64,000 bases of DNA from Ensifer adhaerens (GCF_001270265.1 NZ_LGAP01000021.1:52147-116146), one strand, 5' to 3'. Positions 29,183 to 38,179 are shown, counted from the first letter of the stretch. Notes: a model not told the origin generated them from the letters alone. Numbers and translations: made by a program.

Positions 29183-30172
29183 ATGGCAGTCGATACGGTG
29201 GTTGCAACACAGGTGCAGGTTCCGGCCTGGCGACGGATCGGCACGATGCGCGAGGCAGGGCTGATTGCCATCATTCTCGCGCTCGGCATCGTCATGAGCT
29301 TCGCCTCGCCGCATTTCCTCACCTTCGGCAACATGCGCGCGATGCTGATGAGCTTCTCGGTCGAAGGCATCGTCGTCGTCGGCATGACGATCCTCTTGAT
29401 CGTCGGCGGCATCGATCTGGCGGTAGGCTCAGTCGTCTGCTTTGCCATGGTGCTGGCAGGATCGCTGTTCCTCGCCGGCCTCGACCCCTGGACGGCCTCG
29501 CTCTTCGGGATCCTCGCAAGCAGCCTCATCGGCGCCATCATGGGCTTCTTCGTGACAGTGGTCGGGCTCAACCATTTCATCACGTCGCTTGCGGCAATGG
29601 TGATCGTGCGCGGACTTTGCCTCGTCATCACCAAGGGCACGCCGCTGTCGCTGTTCACCCTGCCGGCATCGTTCAAGGCCGTCGGCCAGGGCACGTTCCA
29701 GGGCATCCCCTATGTCATCCTGATCTTCGTCGCCGTCGTCATCCTGTTCGACTTCCTGCTGCGCCGGGCGACCGCATTTCGCAAGGTGTTCTACACCGGC
29801 AGCAACGAAAAGGCGGCGCTCTATTCCGGGATCAAGACCAAGCAGGTGAAGTTCTGGGTGACAGTGCTCTGCTCGACGCTCGCCGGTGTCGCCGGCGTCA
29901 TCTACATGTCGCGCTTCGGCGCCGCCACCCCCACTTTCGGGGTCGGCATGGAGCTCAACATCATTGCGGCTGCCGTTATCGGCGGCGCGTCGCTCAATGG
30001 CGGATCGGGCACGATCCTCGGCGCCATCCTCGGCATCGCCCTGTTGTCGGTCGTCACCAGTTCGCTGATCCTGCTCGACGTCTCGGTCTATTGGCAGGAT
30101 ATGATCAAAGGCTGCATTCTACTTGCCGCCGTATCCATCGATCATTTCCTGCATAAGCGGAAGGCCATCTGA
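29183..30172 (+). CDS. sugar ABC transporter permease (RbsC family)
   Basis: A 329-residue RbsC-type permease with the family motif VGGIDLAVGSVV near residue 75 and GGASLNGGSGTILGA near residue 275. The start at 29183 (MAVDTVVATQ) has GGGGAGG 5 bp upstream. It follows the ATPase gene by 28 bp and precedes the SorC regulator by 2 bp, so it sits in the middle of one transcript. Probably works as a homodimer. Confidence 0.93.
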   Translation: MAVDTVVATQVQVPAWRRIGTMREAGLIAIILALGIVMSFASPHFLTFGNMRAMLMSFSVEGIVVVGMTILLIVGGIDLAVGSVVCFAMVLAGSLFLAGLDPWTASLFGILASSLIGAIMGFFVTVVGLNHFITSLAAMVIVRGLCLVITKGTPLSLFTLPASFKAVGQGTFQGIPYVILIFVAVVILFDFLLRRATAFRKVFYTGSNEKAALYSGIKTKQVKFWVTVLCSTLAGVAGVIYMSRFGAATPTFGVGMELNIIAAAVIGGASLNGGSGTILGAILGIALLSVVTSSLILLDVSVYWQDMIKGCILLAAVSIDHFLHKRKAI

Positions 30173-30174
30173 AC

Positions 30175-31185
30175 ATGCCGATCGCCAACCCCAAGCAAAA
30201 CATCATCTCCAGCGCACGCGAGGAACTTGTCGTCGCCCGGCAGATGCACCAGGCCCTGGTGCTGCACTTCCTCGAAGGTTTGACACAGTCGCAGATTGCC
30301 GACCGGCTCGGCATTTCCCAGCCGACGGTCAACCGTCTGATCAAGCGCGGACGCCAGCTCGGTCTCGTCGAAATCAAGATCAAGTCACCGATCGAACCGC
30401 TCGTCGACATGGAGGAGCAGTTGCTCGCGCTTGGCGGCATCAGCCGCGCCGTCGTCGTCCCCACCGTGTCCGACAACCCGCAGACGGCGCTGCAGGCGGT
30501 GGGGGAAGCCGCGGCCCGACTGCTGATGGAAGAAATCGCCGACGGCGACACCATCTGCATCACCGGTGGCAAGGGCGTCAGCGCCGTTGTTGCCGGCCTG
30601 CAGCCATCACGGCGCCTCAACGTCGAGGTGATCCCGGCGACGGGCTGCGTGCAGGGCAAGCACTATACCGACGTCAACCACGTCTCGACCCTCATGGCGG
30701 ATCGGCTCGGCGGACGGTCCTATCAGATCCATGCGCCGCTCTTTGCCGACAGCGCCGCGGAGCGCGCCATGCTGATCAACATGCGCTCGGTGGCCGACGT
30801 GTTCAAACGCGCCAGGGAAGCCAAGGTGGCGATCGTCGGCATCGGCTCGATCCTTTCCGACGATTCGAGCTACTACGACCTGCACCCGTCTTCCAGTACC
30901 GATCGCGCCGCGATCGAGCGGTCGGGCGCAAGCTGCGAACTGCTCGCGCACCTGCTCGACGATCAGGGCCGGGTCTGCGACTACAGCCTCAATCGCTCGC
31001 TCGTTTCGCTGACGCTCGACGAGTTCGCATCGATCCCGACCAAGATCGGCGTGGCGAGCGGGCCCAACAAGGCCGGACCCATTCTCAGCGTCCTGCGTGG
31101 CAGGCATCTCGATACACTCGTGACCGACGAGGCGACCGGCGAGCGCATCCTTGCCATGGCAAGCGAAAAGGGACTTTCGGCATGA
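30175..31185 (+). CDS. SorC/DeoR-type transcriptional regulator with sugar-binding domain
   Basis: A 336-residue SorC-family regulator. The N-terminal HTH is LTQSQIADRLGISQPTVNRLIKRGR, and the C-terminal part is the isomerase-like sugar-phosphate-binding domain (VGEAAARLLMEEI, ITGGKGVSAVV, VGIGSILSDDSSYY). These proteins usually sense a phosphorylated intermediate of the pathway they control, here probably the product of the FGGY kinase. It is embedded in the operon between permease and aldo-keto reductase (ATGA overlap with the latter), consistent with autogenous control. Confidence 0.92.
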   Translation: MPIANPKQNIISSAREELVVARQMHQALVLHFLEGLTQSQIADRLGISQPTVNRLIKRGRQLGLVEIKIKSPIEPLVDMEEQLLALGGISRAVVVPTVSDNPQTALQAVGEAAARLLMEEIADGDTICITGGKGVSAVVAGLQPSRRLNVEVIPATGCVQGKHYTDVNHVSTLMADRLGGRSYQIHAPLFADSAAERAMLINMRSVADVFKRAREAKVAIVGIGSILSDDSSYYDLHPSSSTDRAAIERSGASCELLAHLLDDQGRVCDYSLNRSLVSLTLDEFASIPTKIGVASGPNKAGPILSVLRGRHLDTLVTDEATGERILAMASEKGLSA

Positions 31186-32177
31186 GCAGTGAACAGTTGA
31201 CGCGCGAGATCGGCTGCTCCGGTGTCAAGGCATCCGCCGTCGGTCTCGGTACCTGGGCGATCGGCGGCTGGATGTGGGGCGGTACGGATGAAGGCGAATC
31301 GATCGCCGCGATCCAGGCCTCGCTCGACGCTGGCGTGACCTTGATCGACACGGCACCCGCCTATGGCCTCGGGCGCTCCGAGGAAATCGTCGGCAAGGCG
31401 CTGGCCGGTCGTCGCGACAAGGCGGTGATCGCGACCAAATGCGGCCTCGTCTGGCACACGACGAAGGGCCGGCATTTCTTCGATCAGGACGGCAAGCCGG
31501 TTCACCGCTATCTCGGCCGTGACGCCATCGTTCACGAGGTCGAAGAGAGCCTGAGGCGGCTGGCGACGGACTATATCGATCTCTACATCACCCATTGGCA
31601 GGATCCGACGACGCCGATCGAGGAAACGGTGCGGGCGCTCGAAGACCTCAAAAGTGCCGGCAAAATCCGGGCGATCGGCGCCAGCAACGTCGACCGGGCA
31701 GAGCTGGAGGCTTATATCGCGACCGGCCGGCTCGATGCGATCCAGGAGCGCTTCAGCATGATTGATCGCGAGATTGAGGCAGAACTGCTGCCGCTGACGA
31801 CTGGCAACGGCATTGCGACGTTGAGCTACTCCTCGTTGGCCCTGGGACTGCTGTCCGGCACCGTTGGACCGGACCGGGTGTTTTCCGGAGACGATCAGCG
31901 CCGCGACAATCCGCGCTTCTCCGTCGATAACCGCGAGAAGGCGACGGCCTTTGCCGAGGCGATACGGCCCATCGCCGAGAAGCATGCGGCCAGTATCGCG
32001 CAAACGGTCATTGCCTGGACGCTCGCCCAACCCGGCGTGACCTTTGCCCTTTGCGGCGCGCGCAATCCGGCGCAGGCGCTCGACAACGCCCGCGCGGGGA
32101 CGATCCGGCTCGATGGTCAGGATCTCGCGACGATCGACGAAGCGATAGCGGCGAAGCTCGCTGATATGGATAGGTAA
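31182..32177 (+). CDS. aldo/keto reductase
   Basis: A 331-residue NADP-dependent oxidoreductase with the TIM-barrel AKR motifs: LIDTAPAYGLGRSEEIVG holds the catalytic Asp and Tyr, VIATKCGL the Lys, and YITHWQDP the His. The NADPH site lies in the C-terminal LCGARNPAQALDN. It interconverts a sugar aldehyde and its alcohol. Its place in the operon suggests it shapes the imported sugar before or after phosphorylation. ATGA overlap with the SorC gene. Confidence 0.92.
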   Translation: MSSEQLTREIGCSGVKASAVGLGTWAIGGWMWGGTDEGESIAAIQASLDAGVTLIDTAPAYGLGRSEEIVGKALAGRRDKAVIATKCGLVWHTTKGRHFFDQDGKPVHRYLGRDAIVHEVEESLRRLATDYIDLYITHWQDPTTPIEETVRALEDLKSAGKIRAIGASNVDRAELEAYIATGRLDAIQERFSMIDREIEAELLPLTTGNGIATLSYSSLALGLLSGTVGPDRVFSGDDQRRDNPRFSVDNREKATAFAEAIRPIAEKHAASIAQTVIAWTLAQPGVTFALCGARNPAQALDNARAGTIRLDGQDLATIDEAIAAKLADMDR

Positions 32178-32189
32178 CGGACCGCCATC

Positions 32190-33938
32190 ATGAACCGAGA
32201 AGAGATTTTTGACGGGCTCCGCCAGAGCCCGAAGGTGGACGTGTGCGTCCTCGGCGGCGGCATCAACGGCCTCAGCGTCTTTCGCGAACTGGCGCTGCAG
32301 GGCGTCAATGTCGTGCTCGTCGAGAAACACGATTTCTGTTCCGGTGCCAGCGCCGCGCTGTCGCGAATGGTTCATGGCGGGCTGCGGTATCTCGAAAACG
32401 GTGAATTCAGCCTGGTGCGGGAATCGCTTGTCGAGCGCGACCGGTTGCTGCGCAACGCGCCGCACTATGTCGGTCCGCTGCCGACGACGGTTCCGGTCTT
32501 CGATGTGTTTTCCGGCCTTGCCAACGGCGCCGTCCGGTTTCTTGGGCTTTCCCGCCGGCCGAGCCGCCGCGGGGCCGTCGTCATCAAGGCGGGGCTCGCC
32601 ATCTACGATTTTCTGACACGCAAGCGCGCGTTGATGCCCCGTCACGAGTTTCGCGGGCGGCGCTCGACGCTTGGCCGATGGCCGGCGCTCAATCCCGCGA
32701 TCAAGAATTCCGCGACCTATTATGACGCCTGGGTCAGTCAACCCGAGCGCCTGGGCATCGAACTGCTTCAGGACGGTCTGTCGGCCGGCGCGCATGCACG
32801 CGCCGTCAACTATGGCGAGCTCAAGTTGACCGCCCCGGGACGCTACGCCGTGCGAGACAATATTTCCGGCACGGAGATTTCGATCGAGCCGACCTTGGTC
32901 GTCAACGCCACCGGCGGCTGGATCGACATCGCCAATCAGAGCCTGTTTTCCGGGCCAGTGCGGCCGGCGCCATTAATGGGTGGCACCAAGGGGTCGCATC
33001 TCATTATCGACAACGACGATCTGACGCGCGCCCTCGATGGCCACATGATCTATTACGAGAACGAGGACGGGCGCATCTGCATCCTGTTTCCCTATCTCGG
33101 CAAGGTTCTGGTCGGCTCCACCGACATTCGCGTCGACGATCCGGAAACCGTTCGCTGCGAGACGGCGGAACGGGACTATATCCTGCAGTCGCTCGCCTTC
33201 GTCCTGCCGACGATCAAGGTGCGAACCGACGAGATCGTCTTCCAGTTTTCCGGCGTGCGGCCGCTGCCTGCGAGCAAGGACAGTTTTACCGGCCGCATTC
33301 CACGCGATCATTATTGCACCTTCGTCGAGACCGCCGATGCCGGCCCCCCGGTGCTGTGCATGATCGGTGGCAAATGGACGACCTTCCGCTCCTTCGGCGA
33401 ACTGGCGGCCGATCTCGTGCTGGAACGGTTGGTCCGGCCTCGCCGCGTGGCGACAGTCGATCGGGCGATCGGTGGCGGTCGGGACTTTCCCGCCGACCGC
33501 GAAGCCTGGATCGCACGGGTTGCCGCGGCGACGGCGCTTTCTCCGATACGCGTGGCTACGCTGTTCGAGCGCTACGGGACAGACGCCGAGCGCGTCGCCG
33601 CGTTCGTCGCGGCTGCCCCCGACGCCCCGCTTCCGCATCCGGCCTATTCTACGCGGGAAGTGCAACTGCTGATCCGCAGCGAGAAGGTGGAGCACCTCGA
33701 CGACCTCTTGCTTCGCCGCACGACGCTGGCGATCACCGGCGAGCTTTCGCTCGAAATGACGGATGTCGTGCTCGCGCTGCTGGCCGCCGAAAAGCATTGG
33801 CCCGTGGCCCGCCAGGCACATGAGCGCGCCCGTTTTCTCACCCTTCTCCTCGAACGCCACGGCGTCGACGAAGACACGCTTTCCGCACGGAACGAACAAA
33901 GGAGTGCATTATGCGAAACAACCGCAAGGTCCGGATGA
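32190..33938 (+). CDS. GlpD-like FAD-dependent glycerol-3-phosphate/polyol-phosphate dehydrogenase
   Basis: A 582-residue flavoprotein of the GlpA/GlpD family. The dinucleotide fold GGGING is near residues 22-27, with SRMVHGGLRYLENGEF and FPYLGKVLVGSTD as family blocks and the C-terminal DAO_C region. It oxidises glycerol-3-phosphate or, in EryB-like rhizobial versions, a tetritol or polyol phosphate, passing electrons to quinone. It lies between the aldo-keto reductase and the aldolase and overlaps the latter by 28 bp. In this setting a polyol-phosphate substrate is more likely than glycerol-3-phosphate. Confidence 0.9.
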   Translation: MNREEIFDGLRQSPKVDVCVLGGGINGLSVFRELALQGVNVVLVEKHDFCSGASAALSRMVHGGLRYLENGEFSLVRESLVERDRLLRNAPHYVGPLPTTVPVFDVFSGLANGAVRFLGLSRRPSRRGAVVIKAGLAIYDFLTRKRALMPRHEFRGRRSTLGRWPALNPAIKNSATYYDAWVSQPERLGIELLQDGLSAGAHARAVNYGELKLTAPGRYAVRDNISGTEISIEPTLVVNATGGWIDIANQSLFSGPVRPAPLMGGTKGSHLIIDNDDLTRALDGHMIYYENEDGRICILFPYLGKVLVGSTDIRVDDPETVRCETAERDYILQSLAFVLPTIKVRTDEIVFQFSGVRPLPASKDSFTGRIPRDHYCTFVETADAGPPVLCMIGGKWTTFRSFGELAADLVLERLVRPRRVATVDRAIGGGRDFPADREAWIARVAAATALSPIRVATLFERYGTDAERVAAFVAAAPDAPLPHPAYSTREVQLLIRSEKVEHLDDLLLRRTTLAITGELSLEMTDVVLALLAAEKHWPVARQAHERARFLTLLLERHGVDEDTLSARNEQRSALCETTARSG

Positions 33939-34753
33939 ACCGTCTTTTTGGCGCAGAGCGCTGCCTGGATGTGGCCATCGACCATGGCGTCTGCAACGAG
34001 CCGTCGTTCCTCGACGGTCTGGAGAACATGCAATCCGTCGTCAAGGCCTTGGTCGACGCCAAGCCTGATGCGATCCAGATGAATTATGGCCAAGCCGATC
34101 TGCTCCAGGATCTTCCCGGCAAGGACAAGCCTGCTCTCGTCATGCGCATCGACATGGGCAACCCCTACAATCGCATTCGCCACCGCGACATGTGGGCGGT
34201 GCTGCAAAACGAGGCCGAGCCGCTGATCGGGGCACTGGAGATGGATGCCGCCTGCGTGGTCGTCAACCTGTTCATGTTGCCCGACGAGCCGGATCTCTTC
34301 CGCCAGTGCGTCACGAACATTTCGCGCGTGCGCGCCGATTGCGAAAAATACGGAATGCCGCTGATGATCGAGCCGCTGGTCATGCAGCCGGTCACCGAAC
34401 GCGGCGGCTACATGGTCGATGGAGATGCGGAAAAGATCGTCACGCTTACGAGGCTCGCCCGTGAGATGGGCGCCGACATCGTCAAGGCCGATCCAACGAC
34501 GAATGCCGAGGATTTCCACCGCGTGGTGGAGGCGGCTCGCTGCCCGGTTCTGGTGCGTGGTGGCGGCAAGGAGGACCTGCGCGCCGTGTTTGACAAGTCC
34601 GCAGCCTTGATGCGGCAGGGTGCTGTGGGCATGGTCTATGGGCGCAATATCTACCAGCATGCAAACCCGAGCGCCGTCGTCCGTGGATTGATGGCCATCG
34701 TGCATGAAGACGCCGATGGCGAAGCCGCCTTCGCATTGTATCAGCAAGGCTAA
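33911..34753 (+). CDS. DeoC/LsrF/DhnA-type class I aldolase
   Basis: A 280-residue TIM-barrel aldolase of the DeoC/FbaB/LacD superfamily. CLDVAIDHG near the N-terminus, ADIVKADPTT with the Schiff-base Lys, and VLVRGGGKEDLRAV plus VGMVYGRNIYQ for phosphate binding match LsrF/DhnA proteins. It would cleave the phosphorylated keto-sugar made by the preceding enzymes into C2 and C3 units. AAAGGAG precedes the ATG, which lies inside the dehydrogenase gene. Confidence 0.9.
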   Translation: MRNNRKVRMNRLFGAERCLDVAIDHGVCNEPSFLDGLENMQSVVKALVDAKPDAIQMNYGQADLLQDLPGKDKPALVMRIDMGNPYNRIRHRDMWAVLQNEAEPLIGALEMDAACVVVNLFMLPDEPDLFRQCVTNISRVRADCEKYGMPLMIEPLVMQPVTERGGYMVDGDAEKIVTLTRLAREMGADIVKADPTTNAEDFHRVVEAARCPVLVRGGGKEDLRAVFDKSAALMRQGAVGMVYGRNIYQHANPSAVVRGLMAIVHEDADGEAAFALYQQG

Positions 34754-34807
34754 TATCAGCCAGGCTGGTATGAGGACGACGATCCGAACCTTGGGAGGGG
34801 TTCTTTT

Positions 34808-36340
34808 ATGGCAGACTATCTTTTGGGACTCGACGCCGGAAACACCGTCATCAAGGCGGTGATTTTCGACCTTGAGGGCAACGAGATCGCGGCGGCTGCG
34901 CAGGAGGGGCACAGCCGGGTTCCGCGGCCCGGGCATGTCGAGCGGGGGCTCGAAGAGCTGTGGACCCATGCCCGGGCAGTCATCCGCCAATGCGTCGAGC
35001 GTGCGGGCATCCGTGCTGAAGAGATCGTCGCGATCGGTTGCGCCGGTCACGGCAACGGACTTTATGCGCTCGATCAGGGCGGCGAGCCGCTTCTCGGCAT
35101 TCAGTCGCTCGATACACGTGCCGCCGGACTGGTCGAGGAATGGAAGGCGCAAGGCGTTGGAGACCGCACCTATGCCATCGGCCGGCAACGCCCCTGGCCG
35201 TCGCAGACGCCAACCTTGCTCGCCTGGCTCAAGCGCTACCAGCCGGAGACCTTCGCCAGGATCGGCACAGTGTTTCTGTGCAAAGACTTCATCGTCAACC
35301 GCTTGACCGGCAAGCGGGTTAGCGACGTCTCGGATATGACCGGCTGCGGTCTGCTGAACGTCGTCAACCGCCGCTACGATCGCGATCTGATGGCGGCCTT
35401 CGATCTCGGCGAGGCAACCGGCCTCTTGCCTGACCTCGCCGAAAGTGCCGATGTCGTCGGCACGGTCACGCCTGAGGCGGCAGCGCAGACAGGGCTCGCT
35501 GCGGGCACGCCGGTGGTCGGTGGTCTCTTCGATGTCGTCGCCTCGGCAATCGGCTCGGGCGTCACGCGCACGGGTGCTGCCTCCATCATTGCCGGGACCT
35601 GGAGCATCAACCAGGTGATCATCGATGGCCCCGACCTTTCCGGCCCGGTGTTCATGTCGTCCACCTTCGATCGCGGCCGCTATATGGCAATCGAATCGAG
35701 CGCGACGTCGGCGGCCAATCTCGAATGGCTGGTGCGCGAGTTCTTTGCCGATAGCGGTATTGAAGACGGGCGATCGCCGTTCGATGTCTGCTGCTCGCTT
35801 GCAGCCGATATCGAGCCGGTCGCCAACGACCCGATCTATCATCCGTTCCTTTATGGCGCGCAGCAGGACGGCAATGCCCGCGCCGGTTTTTACGGCGTCG
35901 CCGGCTGGCACACGAAGGGTCACCTAGTGCGCGCAGTTCTCGAAGGTGTCGCCTTCGGCCATCGCCAGCATATCGCCACCATGCGCGCGGCGGGAGCGAC
36001 CTTCGACGAGGCAGTGCTTTCGGGCGGTGGATCGCGCAGCCTGATCTGGCCGCAGATCTTTGCCGACGTGCTTGGGGTTCCGGTGTCGGTCGCCCGTTCG
36101 CGCGAAACCGGTGCGCTGGGCGCTGCAATTGCCGCGGGCACCGGAGCAGGCCTTTTCGCCGATTTCTCGGAGGGAGCTGCTGCCATGGTAAGGACAGAAC
36201 GTCATTACCGCCCGAACGCGGCCATGGCACGCCACTACACCCGACGATACGAGCTTTATCGGGATATCGCCGAGGCGATGGCGCCGATCTGGCGGCGTCT
36301 TTCGAATGCCGAAGTTGAAGTCTCCGAGGCGGCCGCCTAG
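34808..36340 (+). CDS. FGGY-family carbohydrate kinase (LyxK-like)
   Basis: A 510-residue FGGY kinase. The N-terminal ATPase motif is LGLDAGNTVIKAVIFD, and the middle block GTPVVGGLFDVVASAIGSG and GTWSINQV resemble L-xylulose kinase LyxK. It phosphorylates a ketopentose or tetritol with ATP. GGGAGGGG lies 7 bp before the ATG. It is the last gene of the operon; a candidate terminator follows. Confidence 0.92.
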   Translation: MADYLLGLDAGNTVIKAVIFDLEGNEIAAAAQEGHSRVPRPGHVERGLEELWTHARAVIRQCVERAGIRAEEIVAIGCAGHGNGLYALDQGGEPLLGIQSLDTRAAGLVEEWKAQGVGDRTYAIGRQRPWPSQTPTLLAWLKRYQPETFARIGTVFLCKDFIVNRLTGKRVSDVSDMTGCGLLNVVNRRYDRDLMAAFDLGEATGLLPDLAESADVVGTVTPEAAAQTGLAAGTPVVGGLFDVVASAIGSGVTRTGAASIIAGTWSINQVIIDGPDLSGPVFMSSTFDRGRYMAIESSATSAANLEWLVREFFADSGIEDGRSPFDVCCSLAADIEPVANDPIYHPFLYGAQQDGNARAGFYGVAGWHTKGHLVRAVLEGVAFGHRQHIATMRAAGATFDEAVLSGGGSRSLIWPQIFADVLGVPVSVARSRETGALGAAIAAGTGAGLFADFSEGAAAMVRTERHYRPNAAMARHYTRRYELYRDIAEAMAPIWRRLSNAEVEVSEAAA

Positions 36341-36348
36341 CGCTGGAA

Positions 36349-36380
36349 GGGCGACCAGACAACGTAGCCGTCGGTCGCCC
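36349..36380 (+). terminator. candidate terminator after the polyol operon
   Basis: GGGCGACC at 36349-36356 and GGTCGCCC at 36373-36380 form a perfect 8-bp stem with a 16-nt loop just after the FGGY kinase stop. No U-tract follows, so Rho-independent function is uncertain. Confidence 0.35.
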
Positions 36381-36501
36381 AGACAACCGAAGCAGTAGGG
36401 CCGAGGGCCGGGACCGGCCATCGGCTTGATCGCTGCGCGCCGATCTGAGCGCCGCCGCCTCGGGAGGATTGGGCAACGGCACTGCAATCACCGGGGAGGC
36501 A

Positions 36502-36757
36502 TCAGAACCGCATGTTCACGCCGGCCTTGATGACGTGGCTGTTGATGTCCTTTTCGCTCGATCCGAAGGCCGTGTTGGTACGGACGTCGGGCGTGGTGAT
36601 GTAGTTGTACTCGATCTTCGCCGAGAGACCGCCAGCGAAGGCCTGCTCGACGCCAGCGCCGTAGGAGATAACCATCCTTGAAGCCGACATCGTTCTGGAC
36701 GCCGCCGCCCTTCTTGTAGTTTGTCATGGCATAACCGGCGGTGCCGTAGACGGGCAT
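36502..36757 (-). pseudogene. C-terminal fragment of an Omp25/31-type outer-membrane beta-barrel protein
   Basis: Two minus-strand frames join to give the C-terminal third of a rhizobial Omp_b-brl porin: GTAGYAMTNYKK and VQNDVGFKDGY in one frame, then GAGVEQAFAGGLSAKIEYNY, SSEKDINSHVIKAGVNMRF and stop in the other. The frame change falls near 36675. The C-terminal Phe is the expected outer-membrane sorting residue. The N-terminal two thirds and the signal peptide are missing, so the gene is dead. Confidence 0.85.
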
Positions 36758-36809
36758 TGATAAGCGGCATCAGGCAATATCATTACACATCAGTGCAGAT
36801 AGCGGACAA

Positions 36810-37082
36810 TCAGTCGTCTTCCATCTCGAAGGTGCGGTACTCGCCGCTTTCGCTGTCGTACACTTCGATCTCGACGCCCGATCCATGGCGATTGATGTCT
36901 TCGATGGTCACGTCACGATAGTCGCCGGTCTCGTTGTCGTAGATCTCGATATCCCGTCCTTCGCGGACCAAGTTGCCCTTCCCGATCTCAATGGACGCAC
37001 CCGTTTCTGTGTCGGTACCGTCCCAACCGTACGCAGGCCCGGAAAGCACAGCAGCTAGTACGATCAAAATTACGCGGTTCAT
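36810..37082 (-). CDS. DUF5334 small secreted protein
   Basis: A 90-residue protein with a signal peptide (residues 1-19, ending GPAYG) and the acidic DUF5334 domain, recognisable by two near repeats: RDIEIYDNETGDYRDVTI and VEIEVYDSESGEYRTFEM. The start at 37082 has AGGGAG upstream and begins the signal peptide. Function unknown; probably periplasmic. Confidence 0.8.
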   Translation of the reverse strand: MNRVILIVLAAVLSGPAYGWDGTDTETGASIEIGKGNLVREGRDIEIYDNETGDYRDVTIEDINRHGSGVEIEVYDSESGEYRTFEMEDD

Positions 37083-37117
37083 CCATTTCTCCCTCTCATG
37101 CCTGTTGCAGCCTAATC

Positions 37118-37285
37118 TCAATGGCAATGCACAGATCCAGCTTGCCTGTCCATGTGGCAGCATTGACCAGAAGGCGAGCTTTTTCGGCATCCACCCCCGT
37201 GTGCCGTTGCGAAGCTGGCAGGAGTGACAGCCAGCGCTATAGCCAATGCAAATCGCGTGAGGCTAAGAAACTTCTCAAACCGCAT
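37118..37285 (-). CDS. small secreted Cys/His-rich protein (YHYH-like)
   Basis: A 55-residue protein with a signal peptide (FALAIALAVTPASFATA) and a short mature part GGGCRKSSPSGQCCHMDRQ ending SVHCH. The Cys/His pattern resembles the C-terminal motif of excalibur/YHYH-type metal-binding proteins. ATG at 37285 has AGGAGG 6 bp upstream and overlaps the TAA of the preceding gene by 1 bp (TAATG), so translation is coupled. Confidence 0.65.
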   Translation of the reverse strand: MRFEKFLSLTRFALAIALAVTPASFATAHGGGCRKSSPSGQCCHMDRQAGSVHCH

Positions 37286-37713
37286 TACCATCCTCCTGGC
37301 TTCGAGTAAGCGCTTCTTCTGCCACAACGGTTGCCGGCGGCGTCCCGCTGCCAATTGTATTGGCAATTTCCGGTGTAAGTTCGCGTGGGATAGTAGCCGC
37401 CACCGCAGTAATTGTTTGCGCAGACGGCAATGGCGGTTCCCACCAGTGCGACAGCGACGACAGCGGCCGCAGCTTGGTTCTCCTGCTGTACCATGTTGAC
37501 GCATTCGATTGGGTCGATGCGGCGACGTGCGAGCTCGCCGGTGAGTTCTTGCGTAAAGTTAAGATCAGTGTTCGTTATGAAAGTCCGACAGAGTGCCGAC
37601 TTACTGACACCCGCGGGATTCTTGCGAAAATCTGCCTGTGTCGTTGTGCAGTTCGACAAGGCAAATGCTATCGCCGCGGCTAGACCAAGCCGCGCCAAAA
37701 TATCAGATTTCAA
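37285..37713 (-). CDS. small lipoprotein, hypothetical
   Basis: A 142-residue protein with a lipobox near ALSNC about residue 21, so probably a lipoprotein. A hydrophobic stretch AAAAVVAVALVGTAIAVCANN follows in the mature part, then a Tyr/Gly-rich tail with CGGGYYPTRTY. No domain recognised. The TTG at 37713 with GGGGAAAACAA before it gives a proper signal sequence; an ATG at 37749 would add 12 residues without signal character. It is coupled to the YHYH-like gene. Confidence 0.6.
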   Translation of the reverse strand: MKSDILARLGLAAAIAFALSNCTTTQADFRKNPAGVSKSALCRTFITNTDLNFTQELTGELARRRIDPIECVNMVQQENQAAAAVVAVALVGTAIAVCANNYCGGGYYPTRTYTGNCQYNWQRDAAGNRCGRRSAYSKPGGW

Positions 37714-37840
37714 TTGTTTTCCCCAATACCCTAGGGGATCATCGCACAACTTAACGAAGAGTCGAGCCCTCGGCGCTAAATTAGCGTTGTTGTGCGCTTC
37801 TCGGTCAAAAAAACGCCGCGGGAAAGGCTGCCGGTCAGCG

Positions 37841-38179
37841 TCAGTCTCGATCAGCGAGCACTTTCCGAATCTTATCCAGTTTCCGCTGCGCAGCCTCTAG
37901 ACGCTGAAGCAAAACGTTCGGTTTCTCGGCGCCGTCATCCTCCGGAAAGTTTCCGATGATCTCCATGGGGTGCGCATTCAATACTTCGCAGATTTGAATC
38001 AGTGTGGGCACGGAGATGCGGTTCGTCCCGCGTTCATATTTCTGTAGCTGCTGGAACGTTAGGCCAAGAGCTGTCGCGACCTTCTCCTGGGAAAGCCCCC
38101 GCGTTTGGCGAATTGCTCTCAGACGCTCACCAATCTGCAGGGAAAGCGCCATCGAGCTTTCGGTCATCGTCTTGCCCAT
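37841..38179 (-). CDS. XRE/HTH_3 transcriptional regulator
   Basis: A 112-residue DNA-binding protein with an XRE helix-turn-helix (RLRAIRQTRGLSQEKVATALGLTFQQLQKYERG at residues 20-52) like the PraR/SinR-type regulators of rhizobia, and a C-terminal coiled coil (LLQRLEAAQRKLDKIRKVL). GGAGGG precedes the ATG at 38179. No target is obvious; the neighbours are small genes of unknown function. Confidence 0.9.
   Translation of the reverse strand: MGKTMTESSMALSLQIGERLRAIRQTRGLSQEKVATALGLTFQQLQKYERGTNRISVPTLIQICEVLNAHPMEIIGNFPEDDGAEKPNVLLQRLEAAQRKLDKIRKVLADRD

Noticed and set aside
27490..29706. A long minus-strand open frame opposite the second sugar ATPase
   Set aside because: Shadow of an intact tandem-ATPase gene; no domain, no start context.
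32190..33938. Glycerol catabolic glpD
   Set aside because: No glpF/glpK neighbours, and the context is a sugar/polyol operon; a polyol-phosphate role was preferred, though glycerol-3-phosphate cannot be excluded.
26513..36340. AI-2 (Lsr) uptake system
   Set aside because: The aldolase, kinase and SorC regulator resemble LsrF/K/R, but the binding protein shows no LsrB-like sequence and the GlpD-like and aldo-keto reductase genes do not fit.
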